DNA of 64,000 nucleotides from the NCBI RefSeq assembly GCF_010729665.1, contig NZ_AP022610.1, positions 3,720,001 to 3,784,000 on the forward strand. Direction: 5' to 3'. Made by a program: the position numbers and the translations under genes. Below are positions 53,818-62,658 of this stretch, piece after piece. The notes beneath the pieces are model-generated. The model was not told the DNA's origin. It ran no database searches and worked only from the letters and a program-made list of their open reading frames with translations. Position 1 is the stretch's first letter; each line of letters opens with the position of its first letter. The stretch is from Mycolicibacterium madagascariense (GTDB lineage: Bacteria; Actinomycetota; Actinomycetes; Mycobacteriales; Mycobacteriaceae).

Positions 53818-54963
53818 ATGGATCAGCCAGATCACGTCCGCGCCCTCGTACCCGCGGCGCTGAAGACGTCACTGTCCCGTCGCGCGTTCCTCGGCGGCAC
53901 CGCAGCACTCGGGGCCGGCGCGCTGCTCGCCGCGTGCTCCAGTTCGTCCGGAGGTGGCGGCAAGGGGTCCGCGGGTCTCAACATCTACACGTGGGGCGAG
54001 TACGACGACCCCGCGGTGCTGACCGACTTCACCGCCGCGAAGGGCCCGAAGCTCACCGTGGACTCCTACGGCTCCAACCCCGAGATGATCGCCAAACTCA
54101 GTGCGGCCAAGGGCACGACGGGCTACGACATCTGCGTCCCCACCCACTCCTACGTGAAGCAGATGGCGTCGAGCGGGCTGCTCGCCGAACTCGATCACAC
54201 CAAGCTGCCCAACATGAAGAACCTGAGCCCCAAGGTCGTCGATACGACGTTCGACCCCGGCAACAAGTACAGCGTCTGCAAGGACTGGGGCTCCACCGGT
54301 TATGTGTACGACACCACGGTCATCAAGCGGGAGTTGACGTCCTGGGCCGACTTCCTCGACGCCGCCCAGAAAGAGGCGTCCGGGAGCATGTCACTGCTGG
54401 AGGACCAGGGCGAGGTGTCGTTCACCTACTTCTACGCCAACGGAATCCCGGAGAACACCACCGATCCCGCGCACATCGCGGCCTACCGCTCGTTCATCAT
54501 CGACAAGATCGCGCCGCACGTGCAGGCCTTCGAGTCGTCGACCAACGCCTCGATCTCCTCCTCGGCCCGCACCCTGATCCACTGCTGGAACGGTGACGCC
54601 CGCCTCGGCATCCTCGCCAACAGCGATCCGAACCGCTACAAGTGGGTGTGGCCCTCCGAGGGTGCGAACCTCTGGCAGGACAACTGGGCCATCCTCAAGG
54701 GCGCGCCCCACGAGGACGCCGCCTACGACTTCATCAACTACGTCCTGGATCCCACTGTGTCGCTCAAGGAGCTGACCTACATCGGGTACAACACCGGCAT
54801 CGTGGGCATCGAGGAGGCGGCCACCAAGGCCGGCATCAAGCGTCCCGATCTGGTCTTCATCAACGACGCCATCATGTCCAAGCTGACCTACAGCGAGATG
54901 ACGTCGGCCGAGGGCACCATCATCGGGATCTACGACGAACTCAAGGCCGCGGCGGGCAAGTGA
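53818..54963 (+). CDS. PotD-like polyamine-binding lipoprotein (Tat signal)
   Basis: The protein has 381 residues from ATG 53818 after GGAGG. The signal peptide carries a twin-arginine motif (LSRRAFLGGTAALGAGALLAAC, RR at about 20-21) and a lipobox with lipidated Cys at about 40, then a Ser/Gly linker. The mature part matches PotD/PotF: LNIYTWGEYDDPAVLTDF, then YDICVPTHSYVKQMASSGLLAELDH and VCKDWGSTGYVYDTTVIK. These proteins bind putrescine, spermidine or related cations. It overlaps the next gene by 4 bp. Confidence 0.9.
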   Translation: MDQPDHVRALVPAALKTSLSRRAFLGGTAALGAGALLAACSSSSGGGGKGSAGLNIYTWGEYDDPAVLTDFTAAKGPKLTVDSYGSNPEMIAKLSAAKGTTGYDICVPTHSYVKQMASSGLLAELDHTKLPNMKNLSPKVVDTTFDPGNKYSVCKDWGSTGYVYDTTVIKRELTSWADFLDAAQKEASGSMSLLEDQGEVSFTYFYANGIPENTTDPAHIAAYRSFIIDKIAPHVQAFESSTNASISSSARTLIHCWNGDARLGILANSDPNRYKWVWPSEGANLWQDNWAILKGAPHEDAAYDFINYVLDPTVSLKELTYIGYNTGIVGIEEAATKAGIKRPDLVFINDAIMSKLTYSEMTSAEGTIIGIYDELKAAAGK

Positions 54964-55916
54964 CCACGCTGCACGATCGCACCGCGGCGCCCGCGGCAAT
55001 CGACGGACCCGTGCCGGGTCGACGGCTCCGACTGCCCAAAGGGCTTGGTGCACTGCCGATCAGCGCGTGGCTGCTGCTGTTCTTCGTCCTGCCGTTCGGT
55101 CTCGTGGTGTGGTACAGCTTCGGCTACAAGCCGGGTCTCTACGGCACCCACGCCAACGACGTCCTGTCCCTGGACCGCTACGGCCAGGCAGCGTCCCCGG
55201 CCTTCCTCGCGATCTTCGTCCGGACACTCAAGATCGCCGTCACGGGAACGGTGCTCTGCCTGGTGATCGCCTTTCCGATGGCGTACTGGATGGCGGTCAA
55301 GCTCAGCTCGACGTGGCGGGGCGTCTTGCTGGCGCTGGTGCTGATCCCCTACTGGACCAACTTCCTGGTGCGCACCATCGGCTGGCAGATCTCGCTCAGC
55401 CCAGAGGGTTTCGTGTCCAAGACCTTGCAGTGGGTCCATCTGACCGACGGTCCGCTGCGCGTGCTCTACACCTCGGCCGCGGTCCAGCTCGGCGTGGTGT
55501 ACAACTATCTGCCGCTGATGATCCTTCCGCTCTACGTCGCGCTGGAGCGCCTCGACCCGCGGCTGCTCGAGGCCAGTCGCGACCTCGGTGGCACCGCGTG
55601 GAGCACGCTGTGCCACGTCACGATTCCCTTGGCGCGGCCCGGAATCACGGCCGGGATGATGCTCGTGTTCGTCCCGCTGATGGGCGACTACATCACGCCG
55701 ACGGTGCTCGGCGGGGCCAGTGGCAGCATGGTCGGCCAGATGGTGGCCGCCCAATTCCAAAGCGCCCAGAACTGGGCGCTGGGGTCGGCGATGGCCGTCC
55801 TGCTCATGCTGGCGATCTTCGGTACCACCGCGGTCGTCGGCGCTGCGCTCAAGGTCGTCGGGCTCGTCACGGCCGCTGCGACATCACTCGTACTGCCGTC
55901 GAGGGAGACCACGTGA
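54960..55916 (+). CDS. PotB-like ABC permease
   Basis: The protein has 318 residues from GTG 54960, overlapping the binding-protein stop as GTGA. It has six membrane helices and, before them, a polar N-terminus. PotB hallmarks include FVLPFGLVVWYSFGYK near residue 45, IPYWTNFLVRTIGWQ near 135 and the EAA loop LEASRDLGGTAWSTLCHVTIPLARPGI near 205-230. It forms one half of the importer channel. The gene order A-D-B-C is that of polyamine-like importers in actinobacteria. Confidence 0.9.
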   Translation: MTTLHDRTAAPAAIDGPVPGRRLRLPKGLGALPISAWLLLFFVLPFGLVVWYSFGYKPGLYGTHANDVLSLDRYGQAASPAFLAIFVRTLKIAVTGTVLCLVIAFPMAYWMAVKLSSTWRGVLLALVLIPYWTNFLVRTIGWQISLSPEGFVSKTLQWVHLTDGPLRVLYTSAAVQLGVVYNYLPLMILPLYVALERLDPRLLEASRDLGGTAWSTLCHVTIPLARPGITAGMMLVFVPLMGDYITPTVLGGASGSMVGQMVAAQFQSAQNWALGSAMAVLLMLAIFGTTAVVGAALKVVGLVTAAATSLVLPSRETT

Positions 55917-56803
55917 TCACCACCGTGAACGATTCGAAAACCGTTCGCCGACATCGGATTCGGCCCGCAGACGCGGCGCTGCACGGGTGGGGCATCCTGG
56001 GGTTGCTATTCCTCTTCTTCCCCATCGTCGTCATCGTCGTCTTCTCCTTCAACGACGGGCGCACCCTGCAGACGTTCGACGGGTTCGGCATGGACGCCTA
56101 CCTCTCGGCACTGTCGAATCCAGCCATCACCAACGCCATCACCGTCTCCCTGGTCACCGCCGCGGGCACGGCCGTGGTCGCGACCCTGCTCGGCACCTTC
56201 GCCGGCGTCGCCCTCACCCGCCGTCCCGGCCGGTGGGCTCCGGCACTGCTCGTGCTTCTGGGGCTGGTGCTGGTGACCCCCGAGATCGTCACCGCCATCT
56301 CACTGCTCCCCTGGTTCGTGACCCTCGGCGTCGATGGGGGCCTGCCCGCCTTCAACATCGGTCAGGTGCGCCTCGTCATCGCGAACTCCCTGTTCGCCAG
56401 TGCCGTGGTCACGTTCATCGTGCGGGCGCGGATGACCGGGATGAACGAGGTCCTCGAGGAGGCCGCAGGCGACCTCTACGCCACCCCGGTTCGACGGTTC
56501 ATCGACATCACGCTGCCGCTGATCCGCCCGGCCGTCCTCTCCGGCGCCCTGCTGGCCTTCACCCTCAGCCTCGACAACACCGTGGTGTCGTCGTTCGTCT
56601 CGGTCGCCGGTTCCACGCCCTGGCCGGTGTACGTCTTCGCCTCGCTCAAGGCGTCGTTGCGTCCGGACGTCGCGGCGATGTCCACGATGATGCTGGTGCT
56701 CACGCTCATCGTCCTCGGCATTGCCGCCCTGATCCTGCGGCGGGATCCGACGGGCTCGGGCAGTGGCGCCGCAGGCCTCACGGGTGCGATGGTGGGTCGA
56801 TGA
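55913..56803 (+). CDS. PotC-like ABC permease
   Basis: The protein has 296 residues from GTG 55913, again overlapping its upstream neighbour by 4 bp. It has six membrane helices, PotC-type FFPIVVIVVFSFNDGRTLQTFDGFGM near residue 38-64, and the EAA loop EEAAGDLYATPVRRFIDITLPLIRPAV near 180-207. With the PotB-like protein it makes the transmembrane channel. Its stop overlaps the ATG of the FAD oxidoreductase gene, so import and oxidation are coupled in expression. Confidence 0.9.
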   Translation: MITTVNDSKTVRRHRIRPADAALHGWGILGLLFLFFPIVVIVVFSFNDGRTLQTFDGFGMDAYLSALSNPAITNAITVSLVTAAGTAVVATLLGTFAGVALTRRPGRWAPALLVLLGLVLVTPEIVTAISLLPWFVTLGVDGGLPAFNIGQVRLVIANSLFASAVVTFIVRARMTGMNEVLEEAAGDLYATPVRRFIDITLPLIRPAVLSGALLAFTLSLDNTVVSSFVSVAGSTPWPVYVFASLKASLRPDVAAMSTMMLVLTLIVLGIAALILRRDPTGSGSGAAGLTGAMVGR

Positions 56804-58185
56804 GCGTCACGTTGACCAACGGCAAGGTGTCGTTCTGGTGGAACAGCATTGGGCTCCCACCGCCGCGGCCGGCCCTCCCCGGGTCCCTGCACGCCGACGT
56901 CTGCATCATCGGTGCGGGGTACACCGGGCTGTGGACGGCCTACTACCTCAAGAAGGCCGCGCCCGGGTTGCGCATCGTCGTCCTCGAGCAGCGCTTCGCG
57001 GGCTTCGGGGCGTCGGGGCGCAACGGCGGCTGGCTGACGAACGAAATCACCGGTGGCCGTGGGTCCTTCCTCAAGTCACATGGCCGTGACGCCGTCGCGC
57101 GTCAACAGACGGCGATGAACGAGACGGTCGACGAGGTCATCCGCGTCACCCGCGACGAGGGCATCGACTGCGACCTCGTGAAGGGCGGCGAGTTCACGGT
57201 CGCCACCAACGCCGCGCAGCAGACGCGCCTGCTGCACGCGGTGGAGGAAGCTCGATCCTGGCCGATGACCGACGTCGAACTCCTCAGCGCGTCCGAGGCG
57301 ACGGCGCGGATCAACGTGCACGGGACGACGGGGGCCATGTGGCATCCGCATTGCGCGAGACTGCATCCGGCGAAGCTCGCCGCCGGCCTGGCGGGGGTCG
57401 TCGAGTCGATGGGCGTCCAGATCTTCGAACAGACCCGGGTCACCGAGATTCGACCGCATGCGGCGGTGACGGCCGCCGGCACCGTCTCGGCCGACACCGT
57501 CATTCGAGCGACCGAGGGATTCACGGCCCAGATCGACGGGCTGCGGCGGACGTGGTTGCCGATGAACTCCTCGTTGATCGTGACCGAGCCGTTGTCCGCC
57601 GAGGTGTGGGCCGACATCGGCTGGAACGGATACGACACGCTCGGCGATCAGGCCCACGCCTACATGTACGCCCAGCGCACCGCCGACGACCGCATCGCAA
57701 TCGGTGGTCGTGGCGCACCGTACCGGTTCGGGTCGGGCACCGACGTGGACGGCGCCACCGATCCGAGAACCGTTGGGCTGCTTCGTGACATCCTGACGCG
57801 GTTCTTCCCGGCGACGGCCACGGCCGCGGTGGAGCACGTGTGGTCGGGCGTGCTGGGCGTGCCTCGGGACTGGTCGGCGACGGTGGGGCTCGACCCCTCC
57901 ACCGGGCTCGGCTGGGCAGGTGGTTACGTCGGCACCGGCGTCACCTCGACCAACCTCGCCGGGCGCACGCTGCGCGACCTGGTGCTCCAGACGCCGTCGG
58001 AACTGACCGAGCTGCCGTGGGTCAACCACCGGGTACGCAAGTGGGAGCCAGAGCCGTTGCGCTACATCGCCGTTCAGGCCCTGTACAAGGCCTACTACGC
58101 CGCCGACCGGGCCGAGCTGCGCGGCAGGCCCACGACGTCACCGATTGCGACGGCCGCCGACCTCGTGTCCGGGCGGGGGCACTGA
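56800..58185 (+). CDS. FAD-dependent amine oxidoreductase (PuuB / DAO family)
   Basis: The protein has 461 residues from ATG 56800. The FAD-binding dinucleotide fold DVCIIGAGYTGLWTAYYLKK begins at about residue 33, followed by FGASGRNGGWLTNEI, the DAO-family flavin loop. A C-terminal GLGWAGGYVGTGVTSTNLAGRTLRDLV completes the flavin site. This branch includes gamma-glutamylputrescine oxidase PuuB, which oxidises an amine to an aldehyde with oxygen. It is the last gene of the operon and logically uses the imported compound. A specific substrate is inferred only. Confidence 0.88.
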   Translation: MSVTLTNGKVSFWWNSIGLPPPRPALPGSLHADVCIIGAGYTGLWTAYYLKKAAPGLRIVVLEQRFAGFGASGRNGGWLTNEITGGRGSFLKSHGRDAVARQQTAMNETVDEVIRVTRDEGIDCDLVKGGEFTVATNAAQQTRLLHAVEEARSWPMTDVELLSASEATARINVHGTTGAMWHPHCARLHPAKLAAGLAGVVESMGVQIFEQTRVTEIRPHAAVTAAGTVSADTVIRATEGFTAQIDGLRRTWLPMNSSLIVTEPLSAEVWADIGWNGYDTLGDQAHAYMYAQRTADDRIAIGGRGAPYRFGSGTDVDGATDPRTVGLLRDILTRFFPATATAAVEHVWSGVLGVPRDWSATVGLDPSTGLGWAGGYVGTGVTSTNLAGRTLRDLVLQTPSELTELPWVNHRVRKWEPEPLRYIAVQALYKAYYAADRAELRGRPTTSPIATAADLVSGRGH

Positions 58186-58247
58186 CCGCTCGGGCGTCGT
58201 GATAGAGTGCGCCTACCGCAGCCAAAGATCAAGCGCCACAGCCACGT

Positions 58248-59018
58248 CTAGTGCGCCTGTCCGGTGCTGGCCGACGTGCCACCGTCCACTGCCAGCCATG
58301 CCCCGGTGATGTACCCCGCATCGGCGCTGGCGAGGAACAGGACCGCGGGTGCGATGTCCTCCGGCTGGCCCGGTCGCCCCAGCGCAATGCGATTGACCGC
58401 GGCGGCCAGCGCCGCCTCGTCGTCCTCGACCTCCTTGGTGAGGTCGGTGATCGTCAACGCCGGCGCCACCGCATTGAAGCGGACTCCGCGGGGTCCGTAG
58501 TCCAGCGCGAGTGACTGCACGAAGTTCATGATCGCGGCCTTGGTGGCGTTGTAGGCAGCCTGACCCCAGTCCCCTCGCATCCCGGACACCGAACCGACCA
58601 CGACGACGTTGCCCCCGGACTTCTCCAACTCCCCCACCGAGTGGCGGATGACGTGCACGAAGCCGTCGATGTTGGTGCTGCGGATGGCCTCCCAATCGTC
58701 GAGGCTCATCGTGTCGAAGGACCCGTTGAAGTAGGCGGCGGCATTGTTGACCACGACGTCGAGGGACCCGAACCGCTCGACCACCGCGTCGACCATGGCC
58801 TTCGCCGACCCGTCGTCGGCGACGTCCGCCTCGACCGCCAGCGCGCGCTCCGCGGGATGCCCTTCCAGAACGGCATCGAGCTTCTCGCGGCGCCGTCCGC
58901 TGATCGCCACGTTGGCCCCGTTGTCCAGGAAGGCCTCGGCGATGGCACGGCCGATGCCCGAACCACCACCGGTGACCAGGACCGTCTTTCCAGCAAATGA
59001 GTAATCGTTGACCGTCAC
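58248..59018 (-). CDS. SDR-family oxidoreductase, canonical active site
   Basis: The protein has 256 residues from GTG 59018, 6 bp after GAAAGG. The frame is open upstream but without SDR sequence. It shows VTGGGSGIGRAIAEAFL near residue 15, NNAAAYF near 88, the active-site Ser in VVVGSVSGMRG, and the Tyr-x3-Lys pair in AAYNATKAAIMNF near 155. The C-terminus GAWLAVDGGTSAS is typical of classical SDRs. It reads toward the polyamine-like operon and converges with it. It may process the aldehyde made there, but this is only a guess from position. Confidence 0.87.
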   Translation of the reverse strand: MTVNDYSFAGKTVLVTGGGSGIGRAIAEAFLDNGANVAISGRRREKLDAVLEGHPAERALAVEADVADDGSAKAMVDAVVERFGSLDVVVNNAAAYFNGSFDTMSLDDWEAIRSTNIDGFVHVIRHSVGELEKSGGNVVVVGSVSGMRGDWGQAAYNATKAAIMNFVQSLALDYGPRGVRFNAVAPALTITDLTKEVEDDEAALAAAVNRIALGRPGQPEDIAPAVLFLASADAGYITGAWLAVDGGTSASTGQAH

Positions 59019-59549
59019 GTCACGCCTTTCGTCCGTCGATGACCCGCCGGGCGATGCCGACCAGATGGGCGGGGTGCCTCCAGACTGCCACCGGCGGGCT
59101 TCATCGGTCATACCCGGCCGCCGGTCCGGGAGGGCGGTGGTGGCAGGCGTTGGGCGAGGGCACCGGCGAGAACCATTCCTTCGGTCGCTACATCCGAGGC
59201 GCACGTGTGGGCAGTGATGTCCCGTATGGGCGTCAGTCCGGACCCTGGCCACCCGGGGGCGGCCTGCGGTCGCATTCTCCTGCGTTTCGTTGACCGATCT
59301 AAACTCTGTTCTGCACCAACGGTTTTGCGGACCTGGGCGCAGATTGGAGACCCCCTCGAATCCGATTGTGTCAGAGGAGAATTGGGTGTCGGGAGTCAAT
59401 CCACCGAAGCAGACCGGTGCGCTGACTGGGGGACGTCGGTGACCGCTCGCATGCTCCCTGGCGGTCGCCGCGCCGGCGTGGTCGCGGGAGCACGCGTCAT
59501 CGCAGTGCTGCGCGTGGCCTGACCATTGCCATCGTGGAGGATCGACACC
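59019..59549. other. 531-bp intergenic region with short possible leader frames
   Basis: No convincing gene was found. Towards the right end a GTG at 59386 after AGAGGAG opens an 18-codon frame ending at 59442. A second GTG at 59439 overlaps it as GTGA and opens a 27-codon frame ending at 59522, just before the ferredoxin ribosome site. These could be leader peptides or chance. Cobalamin riboswitch elements were sought and not found. Confidence 0.35.
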
Positions 59550-59915
59550 ATGGCTTTGGACAGAACCCGACCGACGGTCACCGTGTGCCGGGGATGCTGC
59601 TGCGGTACTGCCACGAAGCACCCCGACACCGACCACCAAGCTCAGCTCGCCATGCTGCACGAGCAGGTGCGCGACGTCGCCGATCTGCGGGTCACCGACT
59701 GCCTCGGGCCTTGCGAGCGGTCGAACGTCCTCGTGGTCACTCCGTCGCAGGGCGGACACCGCCAAGGTGGTCGGTCGACCTGGCTCGGCTATGTCTTCAC
59801 CGAGGAGGCGGGATCGGCCATCGCCGACTGGCTGCGCGACGGTGGGCCCGGGTTGGCCGACTTTCCCCGGAGCCTTCGGCGGTATCGCTTCACGAGACTG
59901 CGAAAGCGTCGGTGA
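59550..59915 (+). CDS. [2Fe-2S] thioredoxin-like ferredoxin domain protein
   Basis: The protein has 121 residues from ATG 59550, with GGAGG 9 bp upstream. Cys residues are arranged CRGCCCG near residue 13-19 and CLGPC near 51-55, the pattern of thioredoxin-fold [2Fe-2S] proteins. In between is the helix AQLAMLHEQVRDVADLRVTD. The remaining part ends in a Arg-rich tail. These small proteins often serve electron transfer or metal handling near cobalamin or iron genes, none of which are adjacent here. The 252-bp gap after it shows no gene. Confidence 0.8.
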   Translation: MALDRTRPTVTVCRGCCCGTATKHPDTDHQAQLAMLHEQVRDVADLRVTDCLGPCERSNVLVVTPSQGGHRQGGRSTWLGYVFTEEAGSAIADWLRDGGPGLADFPRSLRRYRFTRLRKRR

Positions 59916-60167
59916 CGTCCAGGTCAGACTCCCGTCCAGATACACCTGGAGTATCCGGGGCCATTACGTCTTCCTCGTGTCAGAACAGTGCGGCCATGTC
60001 CCCTGGCGGTGGGTGACCGTGATCCAGTGTTGCCGCCGAACGATGGTGAACCGCCGTCGGCGTTGGTCGACGTGACTTATGACAACGGGCAGAAGCCATC
60101 TCGGCCTTGACGTCGTCCTCACACGTCGTCGCAGGAGCCGGTACTCGCCACGCTAGGAGCATCTGCA

Positions 60168-60860
60168 CTACGGGGCGTTTGCGCCGATGGCGTCGAGGAC
60201 GTGGATCGCGTCGGTCAACGCGAACACCCGGCGCAGGTCGGCGACGTCGCCTTCCTCACCGCTGAAGGTGACGCGGTGCAGGGCGGCGGCCCGGGCGGCG
60301 TCGGTGTCACCGAGCCGCACGGCGCACAGATCGGCCGCGCTGGCGGTGACCGTCACCGCGGGCTCACCGCGCCCAGCAGCCAACCGCCCGCCGGTGATCG
60401 CGAATTCGAAACGGCGACCGTCGATGTCGACGCGGTAGCTCTTCTCCACCCCACCGGCGCGTGCGGAATCGAAGGCGAGCACGATCCCGGCGAGGAAGCC
60501 GTTGAGCGCCGAGACGGGGCCGTCGCCCAACGGGTCCAGCCGATCCAGGCCAAACCACGCCACGGATTGCAGGATGGGCAATACGCGCGCCCACCCCGCG
60601 TCGCTGAGGGTGTAGACAGTTCGCCCGATGGGGGCCGGCAAATCAGTCCGGTCGACCAACCCAACGTCCTCGAGCGCCTTCAGCCGCTCGGCGAGCAAAT
60701 TGGTGGCAATACCCGGCAGCTCGGCGCGCAGGTCACTGTAGCGGCGAGCCCCGCCGACCAGTTCGCGCAGGATCAGCAGCGTCCACCGCTCACCCAGGAC
60801 GTCGAGGGCGCGCGCGATTGGACAGTTCTGGTGGTAGTTGCGGGTCTGCACGCCCGCCAT
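60168..60860 (-). CDS. HxlR-family regulator with C-terminal SCP2-like domain
   Basis: The protein has 230 residues from ATG 60860. The HxlR winged helix is clear (NYHQNCPIARALDVLGERWTLLILRELVGGARRYSDLRAELPGIATNLLAERLKALEDVGLV), including the family Cys at about residue 14 that can sense redox or electrophiles. Residues about 120-230 form an SCP2-like lipid-binding domain (GRRFEFAITGGRLAAGRGEPAVTVTASAADLCAVRLG). It diverges from the MFS exporter gene across 70 bp and probably controls it. Confidence 0.88.
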   Translation of the reverse strand: MAGVQTRNYHQNCPIARALDVLGERWTLLILRELVGGARRYSDLRAELPGIATNLLAERLKALEDVGLVDRTDLPAPIGRTVYTLSDAGWARVLPILQSVAWFGLDRLDPLGDGPVSALNGFLAGIVLAFDSARAGGVEKSYRVDIDGRRFEFAITGGRLAAGRGEPAVTVTASAADLCAVRLGDTDAARAAALHRVTFSGEEGDVADLRRVFALTDAIHVLDAIGANAP

Positions 60861-60930
60861 TCTACCGCGGAGGACAATTTTCAAACAGCAGTGGTTGATT
60901 TTCTTGTCTAGCCGCTTTAGTGTCGTGTCC

Positions 60931-62562
60931 ATGACCTCTCGCCTCCGGCTCCCCGTGTTTCGTGACCATCCGATCGCCGCGTTGGCGGTGATCTGCTTCA
61001 GCGTGTTCGTGACCAGCGTGGACACCACGATCGTCAACGTCGCACTGCCCACGTTGGCGCGCGAACTGCACGCCGACACCGCGCAGTTGCAGTGGATCGT
61101 CGACGCCTACACGCTGGTGATGTCGGGTCTGCTGCTGTCGGCGGGCAGCCTCGGCGACCGCTACGGCCGGCGCGGCTTCCTCGTCGCCGGCCTGGCCTTG
61201 TTCGCCCTCACCTCCGGGGTGGCCTCGCAGATGGGTTCGGCCGACTCGCTGATCGTGGCGAGCGGCGCCATGGGCGTCGGCGCGGCGGTGATCTTTCCGA
61301 CCACGCTGGGCCTGATCACCAACATCTTCACCGACCCCGTGCCGCGGGCGAAGGCGATCGGGCTGTGGGCGGCCATGGTCGGCGTGGGCGTTGCCGTCGG
61401 ACCCATCAGTGGCGGGTGGTTGCTCGCGCACTTCTGGTGGGGCTCGGTGTTCATGGTCAACATTCCGATCGCCGCGTTGGCGATCATCGGCGCCCTGTCG
61501 TTCGTGCCCACCTCGCGTGACCCGTCGGCGCCACGCATCGATGTTCCGGGTCTGATCCTGTCGGCCGCCGGAATCACCGCGTTGGTCTACACCGTCATCG
61601 AGGCGCCGACGTGGGGGTGGACCAACATCCGAACCACCGTCGGTTTCGTCGTGGCCGCCGTCATCCTCACCGTGTTCGCATTCTGGGAGCGACGTACCCC
61701 CCACCCCATGCTCGACGTCACGGTGTTCGCCAACCGCCGGTTCTCCGGCGGCAGCCTGGCGATCACCTCGGGCTTCTTGACGTTGTTCGGCTTCATCTTC
61801 GTGATCACGCAGTACTTCCAATTCGTCAAGGAGTACACCGCCTTCGAGACCGGCGTGCGACTGCTTCCCGTGGCCGCCTCGATCGCCATCATGAGCATCC
61901 TGGGACCTCGACTGGTCGAGCGGGTCGGGTCGACGGTGATCGTGGCCGGCGGCCTGGTGATCTTCGCCGCCGGACTCGCATGGTCCTCCACGGTCACCGC
62001 CGCCACCAGCTACACCGACATCGCCCTACAGATGCTGCTGCTAGGCGGCGGTCTCGGCCTGACCACCGCACCCGCCACCGAGGCCATCATGGGCTCCCTG
62101 TCTCCAGACAAGGCCGGCGTCGGATCCGCGGTCAACGACACCACCCGCGAGTTCGGCGGAACCCTGGGCGTAGCGATCGTCGGCAGCATCTTCGCCTCCC
62201 TCTACAGCCACGCCATCTCCTCGGCCGACGCCTTGTCGGGCCTGCCCGGCGACCTGCGCGCTGCGATGGGCCGCTCCATGGCCGTAGCCCACGGCGTCAT
62301 CACCCAGGTGCCCGCCGGACAAGCCGCCGCAGTCCGCGACGCGGTCAACGATGCCTTCCACGACGGACTGCACATCGGGACCCTCGTCTGCGCCGGTATC
62401 GCCCTGGGCGCCGCGATCATCGTCGCGTGGCTGCTACCAGCCCGCGAGGCCAGCGGGAACCCCCCGACGACACCCGAATCACGCTTGGCCACAGGCGAAC
62501 TCGTCCCCGACGCCCCAACGGCCAACCCGGCGGCCAGCCGCACCGCCGTACCGAAGGCCTGA
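60931..62562 (+). CDS. MFS multidrug exporter, DHA2/EmrB type
   Basis: The protein has 543 residues from ATG 60931, with about 14 membrane helices. The first-helix motif FVTSVDTTIVNVALPTLARELHAD, motif A SLGDRYGRRGFLVAG near residue 73, and motif C-like GVAVGPISGGWLLAHFWWG near 155 are typical of QacA/EmrB exporters. It diverges from the HxlR gene; the gap has GACAA at 60873 and TTGTC at 60904 as a possible but weak binding pair. The downstream SDR gene follows after 96 bp in the same direction. Confidence 0.9.
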   Translation: MTSRLRLPVFRDHPIAALAVICFSVFVTSVDTTIVNVALPTLARELHADTAQLQWIVDAYTLVMSGLLLSAGSLGDRYGRRGFLVAGLALFALTSGVASQMGSADSLIVASGAMGVGAAVIFPTTLGLITNIFTDPVPRAKAIGLWAAMVGVGVAVGPISGGWLLAHFWWGSVFMVNIPIAALAIIGALSFVPTSRDPSAPRIDVPGLILSAAGITALVYTVIEAPTWGWTNIRTTVGFVVAAVILTVFAFWERRTPHPMLDVTVFANRRFSGGSLAITSGFLTLFGFIFVITQYFQFVKEYTAFETGVRLLPVAASIAIMSILGPRLVERVGSTVIVAGGLVIFAAGLAWSSTVTAATSYTDIALQMLLLGGGLGLTTAPATEAIMGSLSPDKAGVGSAVNDTTREFGGTLGVAIVGSIFASLYSHAISSADALSGLPGDLRAAMGRSMAVAHGVITQVPAGQAAAVRDAVNDAFHDGLHIGTLVCAGIALGAAIIVAWLLPAREASGNPPTTPESRLATGELVPDAPTANPAASRTAVPKA

Positions 62563-62658
62563 ACGCCGACGCTCACCTCGCACGCTGGCGGCGCGGGACA
62601 GTCGTGCCCAGCCGCCCCCCACACACGACAACCCATCACACAGAACACGGAGCACGAC

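Noticed and set aside
59019..59549. Cobalamin riboswitch before the ferredoxin-like gene
   Set aside because: The CAGTC-like and GCCACTG-type blocks of a B12 element are not present in the right order; only loose GC-rich similarity was seen.
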